Below, in pieces: positions 1-6,183 of a DNA stretch of 6,315 nt. This DNA comes from Proteobacteria bacterium UBA652 (GTDB lineage Bacteria; Pseudomonadota; Gammaproteobacteria; Nitrosococcales; Methylophagaceae), in NCBI GenBank assembly GCA_002299915.1, contig DBOG01000049.1:21493-27807 (forward strand), written 5' to 3'. The position numbers and the translations under genes were made by a program. The notes below the pieces were generated by a model. The model searched no databases. It saw nothing but the letters and a program-made list of their open reading frames with translations, and was not told the origin of the DNA. Numbering within the stretch: the first letter of the stretch is position 1; each line of letters opens with the position of its first letter.

Positions 1-22
1 CTCCCAGCTGAGCTAAACACCC
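1..22 (-). tRNA. 5' end of a tRNA, probably tRNA-Val (partial, cut by window edge)
   Basis: Read on the minus strand from 22 to 1 this is the start of a tRNA. It has a 7-base acceptor strand GGGTGTT, the TA at positions 8-9, the D-stem GCTC and the D-loop AGCTGGGA. The anticodon lies outside the window, so the identity is not proven. A GGGTG acceptor start combined with an AGCTGGGAG D-arm is typical of gammaproteobacterial tRNA-Val. A tRNA-Val next to the HU-beta gene is also a known arrangement in several gammaproteobacteria. The tRNA begins 16 nt after the hupB stop codon on the same strand. Confidence 0.8.
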
Positions 23-38
23 ATCAAACTAAACCAGA

Positions 39-311
39 CTAGTTTACAGCATCTTTAAGAGCTTTACCAGCTTTAAACGCAGGAATTTTTGATGCTTTAA
101 TTTGGATTTCAGCACCTGTACGTGGGTTACGGCCGGTGCGTGCTGCACGGTCACGTACTGAAAAAGTACCAAAGCCTACTAATGTTACTTGGTCGCCACT
201 GCTTAATGCGCCTGTTACTGCAGAAGTCATGCCATCCAGGGCTGCCGCTGCTTTTGATTTTGAAATGTCTGCTGAGGCTGCAATTGCATCAATCAATTCA
301 GATTTGTTCAT
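39..311 (-). CDS. hupB: DNA-binding protein HU-beta
   Basis: This encodes a nucleoid-associated histone-like protein that binds and bends DNA without strong sequence specificity, acting as a dimer. The 90 residues match the usual family length and align without gaps to E. coli HU-beta from MNKSELID to the identical C-terminus GKALKDAVN. The family signature GFGTFSVRDRAARTGRNP spans residues 46-63. It includes the beta-arm tip R61-N62-P63, whose proline intercalates into DNA. The N-terminal helical dimerisation region covers about residues 1-40. The ATG at 311 is preceded by AGAGGA (325-320) at an 8-nt distance, which supports this start. The stop is TAG. The gene has its own promoter (434-406) downstream of the rsmA terminator and is followed 16 nt later by a tRNA on the same strand. 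It is not preceded by lon, its frequent neighbour in other gammaproteobacteria. Confidence 0.97.
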   Translation of the reverse strand: MNKSELIDAIAASADISKSKAAAALDGMTSAVTGALSSGDQVTLVGFGTFSVRDRAARTGRNPRTGAEIQIKASKIPAFKAGKALKDAVN

Positions 312-317
312 TATGTT

Positions 318-325
318 ATTCCTCT
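318..325 (-). promoter_or_regulatory. Ribosome binding site of hupB
   Basis: AGAGGA (325-320) lies 8 nt upstream of the ATG at 311. ATTCC at 350-346 can pair with GGAAT at 322-318 and so partly mask this site. The pairing is only 5 bp across a loop of more than 20 nt, so it is weak. Confidence 0.7.
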
Positions 326-367
326 AGGTTAAATAAAAATATTCTGGAATCATTCTCTCTATCTCCA

Positions 368-395
368 CTCGATAAAACGCGATGTTTATATCGAA
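368..395 (-). promoter_or_regulatory. Predicted hairpin near the 5' end of the hupB leader
   Basis: On the minus strand, 395 to 378 can fold with 373 to 368 and adjoining bases into an 11-bp stem with one bulged T and a 5-nt ATCGC loop. The stem halves are TTCGATA plus AAAC on the 5' side and GTTT plus TATCGAG on the 3' side. The outermost pair is U-G. No T-run follows, so it is not a terminator. It lies within a few bases of the inferred transcription start (about 400-398), so it would form the 5'-terminal structure of the hupB mRNA. A role in mRNA stability or translation is inference. Confidence 0.45.
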
Positions 396-405
396 GAGGG
401 AGCCA

Positions 406-434
406 ATATAACTTTAGCGAAAACAAGCTGTCAA
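406..434 (-). promoter_or_regulatory. Sigma-70-type promoter of hupB (-35 and -10)
   Basis: The minus strand has a perfect -35 TTGACA (434-429), an exact 17-nt spacer (428-412) and a -10 TTATAT (411-406). Transcription would start near 400-398, giving a leader of about 88 nt. The bases just after the -10 (TGGCTCCC) are GC-rich. That kind of discriminator is often seen at promoters under growth-rate or ppGpp control. The promoter lies between the rsmA terminator and hupB, where one is needed. Confidence 0.8.
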
Positions 435-488
435 GCAGTTCTATTGCTTTATTTTCAGCTTATTTCTCATCGTCTCCCTAAGTCATCC

Positions 489-528
489 AATAATAAAAAC
501 TAAACCTGATATAGAAGAATGGTTTAGC
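489..528 (-). terminator. Rho-independent terminator after rsmA
   Basis: Starting 9 nt after the rsmA stop, the minus strand has GCTAAACC (528-521 side, ending at 521), a 14-nt loop (520-507) and GGTTTAGT (506-499). This makes seven Watson-Crick pairs plus a closing G-U pair. It is followed directly by TTTTTATTATT. The stem is AU-rich with only three G-C pairs, so termination may be incomplete. It marks the end of the lptD-surA-pdxA-rsmA transcript. On the plus strand there is no T-run, so it is not bidirectional. Confidence 0.72.
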
Positions 529-537
529 GTGATAAAT

Positions 538-1341
538 TTAGGTTGTTTCTGAGATCCAACGGCGGGTTAAATTAACGTATTGAATCAGTGAAATTGTTTC
601 TGGTCGTTGCTTTGGATCGATCTCTTCCGCAAACAATTGTATCTCGGTCAGCTTGTTTTTAAGCGTATTTGCAATGGTTTTACGACGTTGTGAGAAAGCT
701 TGTGAAACAATTTCATTCAATGCCGCCAACGGCACTTGAGTTGGAAATTGACGAGGGCGTAAATAAATGATGGCAGATTCGACTTTAGGCATCGGCTCGA
801 ATGCAGTTGCAGGCACCGTGAAAATATTTTCGGCTTCACACTGGTATTGCACCATAATGCTTAGTTTGCCATAAGTTTTACTCCCTGGCTGAGCACACAT
901 CCTCTCCACCACTTCTTTTTGTAACATAAAGCACATATCTTGAATATGGTCTGCTTGTGATAGCAGATGAAATAAGAGCGGCGTTGTAATATTATAAGGT
1001 AGATTACCAATAATGCGCAGCAACTTATTAGGATCTGTCTGCAATTGCTTATAATCAAAGCTGAGCGCATCCGCTTCATGGATCCGTAAGTGTTCTTGGG
1101 TGGCAAACTGAATCCGTAATAAGGGAATTAAATCCCGATCTAACTCAATTACATCAAGGCTATCCCCCGCCGCCAACAATAATCCCGTTAATGCGCCTCG
1201 ACCAGGGCCTATTTCAACCAGTTGCTGACCCGGCTGAGGAGAAAACGTTGTGATAATATCCTCGATCACGCCTTGATCATGTAAAAAATTCTGCCCAAAT
1301 CGCTTGCGGGCTTTGGGATAAGGATTAAATTTACGCGCCAT
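538..1341 (-). CDS. rsmA: 16S rRNA (adenine1518/1519-N6,N6)-dimethyltransferase RsmA/KsgA
   Basis: This SAM-dependent enzyme dimethylates two adjacent adenines in the 3'-terminal helix-45 loop of 16S rRNA, a late step and checkpoint in 30S maturation. Loss of the family enzyme gives kasugamycin resistance. The protein has 267 residues (E. coli 273). Visible motifs are FGQNFL (15-20), SAM motif I VEIGPGRGALT (42-52), the acidic ribose-binding motif II ELD (66-68), EADAL (89-93), catalytic motif IV NLPYN (113-117), the FEPMPKVES segment (181-189) and QRRKT (218-222) in the C-terminal helical domain. The Rossmann fold covers about residues 22-195. The ATG at 1341 lies inside the end of pdxA (11-nt overlap), with only a weak GAGA upstream, so translation is probably coupled to pdxA. 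It is the last gene of the operon. No apaG or apaH follows. Confidence 0.97.
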   Translation of the reverse strand: MARKFNPYPKARKRFGQNFLHDQGVIEDIITTFSPQPGQQLVEIGPGRGALTGLLLAAGDSLDVIELDRDLIPLLRIQFATQEHLRIHEADALSFDYKQLQTDPNKLLRIIGNLPYNITTPLLFHLLSQADHIQDMCFMLQKEVVERMCAQPGSKTYGKLSIMVQYQCEAENIFTVPATAFEPMPKVESAIIYLRPRQFPTQVPLAALNEIVSQAFSQRRKTIANTLKNKLTEIQLFAEEIDPKQRPETISLIQYVNLTRRWISETT

Positions 1342-2341
1342 GATTTATCTCAGCGCGATTTTTCCTAGCCCTAATCATGCTCTCTGCTTGCATCACCGCA
1401 GCTTGTAAACTACCCACGTCCGCTCGCCCTGTTCCCGCCAAATCTAATGCTGTGCCATGATCCACCGATGTCCTAATAAAGGGTAAGCCTAAGGTGATAT
1501 TAACCGCCGCACCAAAACCATGATGTTTTAATACAGGCAAGCCCTGATCATGATACATCGCCAATACCGCATCATAATCTGCTAAGCGGCTGGCGACAAA
1601 AATAGTATCCGCTGGCCATGGCCCACTGACATCCATTCCGCGTTGCTGACAAGACGCTAACACAGGATTAATAACATCAATTTCTTCTCTTCCCATATGG
1701 CCACTCTCACCCGCATGCGGGTTTAAGCCACACACTGCAATTTTAGGGTTCTCCAAACCAAATTGTTGCTGTAAGGCATCATGTAAAATTTCAATGGTGT
1801 GGTTCACCTTATCTTTGGTAATTGCACTGCTCACCGCCTGTAGCGGTAAATGTGTTGTGACTAAAGCCACCCTCAGATCGGGTGTCGCTAGCATCATAAC
1901 CACTTTTTCAACCGCAGCACCTGCTGCTAAAAACTCAGTGTGTCCCGTAAAGGAAAATCCAGCATCATTAATAATACCTTTATGCACGGGGGCGGTGACC
2001 ATGGCATCAAATTGTCCAGATAAGCAGCCTGCCATGGCTAATTCTAAGCTTTCAAGTACATAGCCTGCATTATTTGAATTAAGCTCTCCTACGGATACTG
2101 GATCGGTCAATTTGCAAGGCAAGTAATATAAGCTACCCACAGGAGCAGGCTCAGCGCATACAGAAAAATCTATGGGGTTCAATTCAAGTGGTAACTTTAA
2201 ATTTAGTGCGCATTGCTTTAATAAATCTGGATCGGCAATCACCACCAGTGCTGAAGATTGTGGATGTTGGGCGAGTTGAACACATAATTCAGGGCCAATT
2301 CCCGCAGGTTCACCTGCGGTTATTGCAATCCGAGCACACAT
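1331..2341 (-). CDS. pdxA: 4-hydroxythreonine-4-phosphate dehydrogenase PdxA
   Basis: This enzyme catalyses NAD-dependent oxidation of 4-phosphohydroxy-L-threonine in the DXP-dependent route to pyridoxal phosphate. The product goes to PdxJ. It is a cytoplasmic, metal-dependent homodimer. The N-terminal TAGEPAGIGPE (8-18), TAPVHKGIINDAG (116-128) and TGHTEF (132-137) are family hallmarks. The metal ligands are H164 (TTHLPL), H209 (GLNPHAGE) and H264 (MYHDQGLP), followed by TSVDHGTALDLAG (291-303). Length is 336 residues from the ATG at 2341 (E. coli 329). I chose this ATG, 2 nt after the surA stop. A TTG at 2347 in the same frame would add two residues and overlap the surA TGA. No clear Shine-Dalgarno precedes either, which suggests coupling to surA termination. 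The 3' end overlaps rsmA by 11 nt. Confidence 0.96.
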   Translation of the reverse strand: MCARIAITAGEPAGIGPELCVQLAQHPQSSALVVIADPDLLKQCALNLKLPLELNPIDFSVCAEPAPVGSLYYLPCKLTDPVSVGELNSNNAGYVLESLELAMAGCLSGQFDAMVTAPVHKGIINDAGFSFTGHTEFLAAGAAVEKVVMMLATPDLRVALVTTHLPLQAVSSAITKDKVNHTIEILHDALQQQFGLENPKIAVCGLNPHAGESGHMGREEIDVINPVLASCQQRGMDVSGPWPADTIFVASRLADYDAVLAMYHDQGLPVLKHHGFGAAVNITLGLPFIRTSVDHGTALDLAGTGRADVGSLQAAVMQAESMIRARKNRAEINHGA

Positions 2342-2343
2342 TG

Positions 2344-3621
2344 TCAACGGTTACGATACTCAACATAGGCTTCATCACGCATTTGCCGCAACCAATTTTC
2401 TAACTCTTCTGCTGCTTTCCGTTGATAGATTTGTTGTCTTGCCTGATTTCGCTTAAATTCTTCTGCCATATTCTCTTCCCGACGATCGAACACTTTTAAT
2501 AAATGCCAACCAAAACGACTTTTAAAAACGTCACTGGTTTCACCAATTGACATTATATTCATCACTTCTTCAAATTCTGCCACCATCACACCAGGGCTGG
2601 TCCAGCCAAGGCTACCACCTTCAATAGCTGAACCTGGATCATCTGAATGCGCGCGCGCTATCTCAGCAAAATCATCGCCATTTAAAATCCGTTCTTGTAA
2701 TTTCTCCAAGCGTGATTTCGCGGCTGCTTCTGATACACCTTGATCTGATTTAACCAATATGTGACTCACCAAGGTTTGTTTTACCAAATGTGCCGAATCT
2801 GTTCGTTTTTCGGTTACTTTCAATAAGTGAAACCCTGCTCCACTTCGGATAGGCTCACTCACTTCATTTTCAGCCAACGATGAGACAACATCAACAAATA
2901 ACCCAGGTAAATCGGCTTCTTGTCGCCAACCAACTTCCCCCCCATTGAGTGCATTTTCTCCGCTGGAATGGGTTATTGCTAACTTTTCAAAATCTCCTCC
3001 CTCATCTAATAAGCGATAGACTTCATCTACTTTCTGCTGTCCAGCCGCAAGCTGCTCGGTTGTTGGATCTTCTGCCACAGCAATAAGAATATGAAATATA
3101 TGATATGAGGTCGTTGCAGTACCCTCTTGCACGGCTTGGGTTGAGATGAAGTTATCGACTTCCCGATTGGACACTAATATCTTATCATCTACTTCCCGTT
3201 TTCGAAGTTGCCCGACTATCATTTCATCACGAATAGACTCTCTAAACTCGGTAAAGTCATAGCCATCCTGCGCTAACACTTCTTGAAACTCACGCAAACT
3301 TAAATCATTTTGTTTTGCCACCCGGCGTAAGGCCTGATTGACACTTTCATCACTGACTTTAACGCCCATTTCCTGCGCCCTTTGCAATTGTAAATGCTGC
3401 AAAATAGCACGTTCTAATACTTCTTTACGTAGTGCTGCTTCAGGAATGTCTGCACGCCCACTTTCTGCCAGTTTTTGTCTAAATGTGGCTTCTAATTCCA
3501 GCAATTCACTTTCTAACACCACCTCGTTATTTACCACGGCCATAATCCGATCTAATGGTCGTGCCCACGACGTTGTCGCACAGCTGCCCACCATTAACAC
3601 ACATAACAAAATTCTAAACAT
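2344..3621 (-). CDS. surA: Periplasmic chaperone / peptidyl-prolyl isomerase SurA
   Basis: This periplasmic chaperone escorts unfolded outer-membrane proteins, including LptD, to the BAM complex. Its second parvulin domain normally carries the prolyl isomerase activity. The protein has 425 residues (E. coli 428). Layout: signal peptide 1-20 with likely cleavage after SWA; SurA N-domain about 21-165, starting RPLDRIMAVVNNEVVLESEL; first PpiC domain about 172-271 (YHIFHILI ... GFHLLKV); second PpiC domain about 281-379 (SHILVK ... GWHLLKV); C-terminal helix 380-425, which packs on the N-domain. The ATG at 3621 has TAGGTG just upstream (about 5 nt spacing). The gene follows lptD, its main essential client, after 45 nt. 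Oddity: V11-G12-S13-C14 in the signal region resembles a lipobox. The family is normally soluble, so ordinary cleavage after A20 is preferred. Confidence 0.96.
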   Translation of the reverse strand: MFRILLCVLMVGSCATTSWARPLDRIMAVVNNEVVLESELLELEATFRQKLAESGRADIPEAALRKEVLERAILQHLQLQRAQEMGVKVSDESVNQALRRVAKQNDLSLREFQEVLAQDGYDFTEFRESIRDEMIVGQLRKREVDDKILVSNREVDNFISTQAVQEGTATTSYHIFHILIAVAEDPTTEQLAAGQQKVDEVYRLLDEGGDFEKLAITHSSGENALNGGEVGWRQEADLPGLFVDVVSSLAENEVSEPIRSGAGFHLLKVTEKRTDSAHLVKQTLVSHILVKSDQGVSEAAAKSRLEKLQERILNGDDFAEIARAHSDDPGSAIEGGSLGWTSPGVMVAEFEEVMNIMSIGETSDVFKSRFGWHLLKVFDRREENMAEEFKRNQARQQIYQRKAAEELENWLRQMRDEAYVEYRNR

Positions 3622-3666
3622 ACACCACCTAAATTTTAACGATTAACGACCACTGTTGCCAGTTGT

Positions 3667-5895
3667 TCATTCTAAACCATATCCCAACACACTTTTTCGT
3701 AATAGAGCATCAGCGTCATGGCCAACATCACCTAAGCCTTTTAATTCTAGCTGAATAAAGAAAGCCAAATTACGGTCTTGCTCCGTCACATCATGAATGT
3801 AATCCCGCACGACAAATCTGGTTGCCCAGCAGCAACTTTCATATTCTAAGCCCGCCAGCGATTCCAGGGTACGGCTCTCCTGCAACGAATGATACCACCG
3901 CCCAACAAAGCGCCAATTATCTGTAATTGGCAAACTCAGCGATGCATCGATCTGTTCCATTTCATCTCTACGATAGCGATGCGATAAATTTAATAACCGT
4001 CCATTGTCACCGCGATAGCGTAACTGTACGGTTTCCATATTGCTCCCTTTTCCGCCACTTGGATCCCATTGCACTTCACCACGTAATGACCACTCTTCTG
4101 CGATCGCAGCTGCCACTTCAACCACCATATCTGAATCCGACTCACGATTTACGGTCTCGCCAACTAAATTTACTTTACGATCTTCGAAGTGCTGAATTTG
4201 ACCCACACTCAGCCGCAACCGTTCCCGACCATTATCTTGATCAATGAAGCGTGTTGTTAGCCCAATAGATAATTGATTCGCATCACCAATCCGATCCCCA
4301 CCCACAAAGCGATTATGCGTAAACAATTGCCCCATATTAAAAGTGCGATCACTGGTATCAAATAATGGGATATCGCTTTGATCACGGTCTGGAATATAAA
4401 GATAATAAGCACGTGGCTCAAGTGTTTGAATAAACCCACGGCCAGCCCATATTATATCGCGCTCAAAAAACAGACCACTGTCTACACTTAAAATCGGTAA
4501 GGTACGAGTGGGGGATTTTTGATCTGGGCTTAAGCCAGCTAACGCAATATCATCGAGTTCATATCGGGTATGGCGTAATGCAATCCTCGGCTTAATAAAG
4601 CCTGCGGCTGTCGTAAACGGTAAGCTGATAGCCGGTTCGATATCAATTCGCTGCCCCGTAATTTGATCATTATGATCAAAGGCGACATATTCCGCTCGTA
4701 AATCATAATTGAACCCTTTATTTCGGCTGGGATAATGCCCACGTAACACAAGTTGAGGTAAGCGTTGATAAGGGTCGACAAGCTCTTCTACTAATGTTTG
4801 ATAACCTTGTAATTGGCCTGTAAATCGCCAATACTTGCTACCATAAGCCACTTGTAACTGACGATTTAAATGGGTGGTACTGGCAAAGCTTAAATTATTG
4901 CCAAAGTCTTCTAAATAGGCTTTATCTGATACATAATTATAATCAATATGGCTTGTCCAACGTGATGCAAGCCGCCCATTGTGCTGCCATGAAAACTGTT
5001 TACGATCCTCATTGTGGTAAGGATTGATATCACCGCCATCTGCTGATTGATTATCGCTGGCTAAATATGCCGCACCGAACTGCCCCTGATTGCCACTGAA
5101 TAAATATCGGAATTGCCCTTGTAACATCAACCCACGATCAGACATCCAACGCGGGGTGATGGTCGCATCTTTATCAGGCGCAATATTCCAATAATAGGGC
5201 GTGCTCAAATCAAAGCCGGTCTTATTTGAATTACCGATGGACGGCGTTAAAAAACCAGATTTCCGTTCATCATTCAATGGAAAATTTAGATAAGGTGTAT
5301 ACAAAACAGGCCAACCGCCCACTTTCACCACCACATTTCTTGCAACGCCAATGGCTGCTTCATGATCTAAACTCACATTATCTGCTTTTAGTTGCCAAGC
5401 ATTGCTGCCCGCTGGGCAAGTGGTATACGTTGCATCGCTTAAATCTGTTAGCCGGTTACCTTCCCGATCAATATGCTCAGCTTCGCCCCGACCACGGGTT
5501 TCACGTATAAAATAAGTCGCATGGTCTAAACTTCCCCCATCCACATTAAGCGACCAAGTGCCTTTATCTGCTTCTAAAATAATATCGCTATCGCGTAGAC
5601 GCACATCGCCTTCTGCAATGACTTCGCCCGTTGCTTCATTATAAGTTGCATGTTCTGCTGTTAATATTTGACCATTTTGCCGTATTTCAACATTGCCCGT
5701 AAATGAAGATACATCTTCGCGTTCTAATCTGATTTCGTCAGCTGCCACCTCTAACGGTGTCTCGGTATTTGCGGTGTCTGGCGTTAAGAAATCCAACTCT
5801 GCTGGTTGTTCACATAATGCCCATGTTGGCTCGCCGCCATACGCAACCGCACTTGCTAATATCAGCAAGATCGCCCAGCCTATTTTTATCCGCAT
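3667..5895 (-). CDS. lptD: LPS-assembly outer-membrane protein LptD
   Basis: This is the beta-barrel of the LptDE translocon, which receives lipopolysaccharide from the LptA bridge and inserts it into the outer leaflet of the outer membrane. The protein has 742 residues (E. coli 784). Layout: signal peptide with a hydrophobic core at 7-17 and likely cleavage after A18 (SAVA); periplasmic beta-jellyroll (OstA/LptA-like) about 47-145, with repeats of the type ATYNEATGEVIAEGDVRL; a conserved plug/barrel-entry block at 199-255 (YTPYLNFPLNDERKSGF, PYYWNIAP); then the barrel to the C-terminus. All four family cysteines are present: C28, C160 and the adjacent pair C688-C689. The C1-C3 and C2-C4 disulfides needed for a functional translocon can therefore form. 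The ATG at 5895 has AAGGGA 4 nt upstream. It is the first gene of the operon. LptE is not in the window. Confidence 0.97.
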   Translation of the reverse strand: MRIKIGWAILLILASAVAYGGEPTWALCEQPAELDFLTPDTANTETPLEVAADEIRLEREDVSSFTGNVEIRQNGQILTAEHATYNEATGEVIAEGDVRLRDSDIILEADKGTWSLNVDGGSLDHATYFIRETRGRGEAEHIDREGNRLTDLSDATYTTCPAGSNAWQLKADNVSLDHEAAIGVARNVVVKVGGWPVLYTPYLNFPLNDERKSGFLTPSIGNSNKTGFDLSTPYYWNIAPDKDATITPRWMSDRGLMLQGQFRYLFSGNQGQFGAAYLASDNQSADGGDINPYHNEDRKQFSWQHNGRLASRWTSHIDYNYVSDKAYLEDFGNNLSFASTTHLNRQLQVAYGSKYWRFTGQLQGYQTLVEELVDPYQRLPQLVLRGHYPSRNKGFNYDLRAEYVAFDHNDQITGQRIDIEPAISLPFTTAAGFIKPRIALRHTRYELDDIALAGLSPDQKSPTRTLPILSVDSGLFFERDIIWAGRGFIQTLEPRAYYLYIPDRDQSDIPLFDTSDRTFNMGQLFTHNRFVGGDRIGDANQLSIGLTTRFIDQDNGRERLRLSVGQIQHFEDRKVNLVGETVNRESDSDMVVEVAAAIAEEWSLRGEVQWDPSGGKGSNMETVQLRYRGDNGRLLNLSHRYRRDEMEQIDASLSLPITDNWRFVGRWYHSLQESRTLESLAGLEYESCCWATRFVVRDYIHDVTEQDRNLAFFIQLELKGLGDVGHDADALLRKSVLGYGLE

Positions 5896-5959
5896 AAGAT
5901 CCCTTCATTATTTGCCGCACAAACAAAAACCACACGCTAAATTTTCATTCCAAGCGCTA

Positions 5960-5988
5960 TTTATCTCATAGCCAGCGACTAACATCAA
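5960..5988 (-). promoter_or_regulatory. Candidate sigma-70-type promoter of the lptD operon
   Basis: On the minus strand TTGATG (5988-5983) and GATAAA (5965-5960) are separated by 17 nt. Each matches the consensus at 4 of 6 positions. The start would be near 5953 and the leader about 58 nt. It is the best-spaced pair I found upstream of lptD, but the match is modest and other AT-rich hexamers are nearby. Confidence 0.35.
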
Positions 5989-6081
5989 TTATCGTTTAAT
6001 TAAAACATCGTAAGATCCGTGAAATAATGTCTACAAATAAACAAGTTACCTTTGTTTTATAAATTATCTCTAGCCATAGAA

Positions 6082-6111
6082 TACCGCTCACTTTTCTCTG
6101 CTTACCGCTCA
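6082..6111. repeat. Two 9-bp direct repeats TACCGCTCA, 21 bp apart
   Basis: TACCGCTCA occurs at 6082-6090 and again at 6103-6111. The start-to-start distance of 21 bp equals two helical turns, so both copies face the same side of the DNA. They lie 28-57 bp upstream of the tRNA-Ala -35 box and about 190-215 bp upstream of the lptD start codon. The arrangement could be an operator or activator site, but I do not recognise the motif. Confidence 0.45.
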
Positions 6112-6138
6112 TGTTACTAAGCAACAAAAATAAATCGG

Positions 6139-6167
6139 TTGACATGCTCCACGATAGTCAATATAGT
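6139..6167 (+). promoter_or_regulatory. Sigma-70-type promoter of tRNA-Ala
   Basis: Perfect -35 TTGACA (6139-6144), a 17-nt spacer (6145-6161) and -10 TATAGT (6162-6167, five of six matches). The following GTGCGAC is a GC-rich discriminator typical of stable-RNA promoters under stringent control. Transcription would start around 6174, leaving a very short leader before the tRNA at 6184. Confidence 0.85.
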
Positions 6168-6183
6168 GTGCGACTTCTTTCGA

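Larger units (their letters stand above)
5896..6183. other. Divergent intergenic region between lptD and tRNA-Ala
   Basis: This AT-rich, 288-base region has no credible open reading frame on either strand. It holds the tRNA-Ala promoter at its right end, a weaker candidate lptD promoter near 5988-5960, and a pair of 9-bp direct repeats at 6082-6111. I see no transposon ends, no tRNA remnants and no convincing terminator. Confidence 0.7.

Noticed and set aside
122..481. Plus-strand open reading frames (119 and 63 codons) opposite hupB and its leader
   Set aside because: They overlap hupB antisense. The translations are leucine- and serine-rich with no recognisable family, and they cross the hupB promoter and the leader hairpin.
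861..1106. Minus-strand 81-codon frame inside rsmA
   Set aside because: It is out of frame with rsmA, which is intact with all motifs. The cysteine- and isoleucine-rich translation looks like a frame shadow.
1794..2403. Plus-strand frames opposite pdxA and the end of surA
   Set aside because: They are antisense shadows of conserved genes, with no ribosome binding site or family resemblance. The cysteine-containing hydrophobic start of the 89-codon one looks like a lipoprotein signal only by chance.
3338..3646. Plus-strand 102-codon frame opposite the surA 5' end
   Set aside because: Antisense to the conserved SurA N-domain; composition (Ser, Asn, Cys rich) is typical of a shadow frame.
3636..3648. 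Tandem TTAACG at 3636-3641 and 3643-3648 between lptD and surA
   Set aside because: Too short, and in a 45-nt AT-rich spacer within an operon; no promoter-like pair or terminator stem is formed.
3927..5971. Several 60-106 codon frames overlapping lptD on both strands
   Set aside because: All lie inside or opposite the intact lptD gene, with no recognisable domains or start signals.
5895..6018. TAAGATCC present at 5895-5902 and 6011-6018
   Set aside because: An 8-base repeat 116 bp apart in AT-rich DNA; the first copy overlaps the lptD start codon and Shine-Dalgarno region, so coincidence is the simplest explanation.
6043..6049. Possible sigma-E -35 element GTAACTT upstream of lptD on the minus strand
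   Set aside because: It matches GGAACTT at six of seven bases, but nothing like a sigma-E -10 element lies 15-17 nt downstream. Envelope-stress control of this operon is not supported by the sequence.
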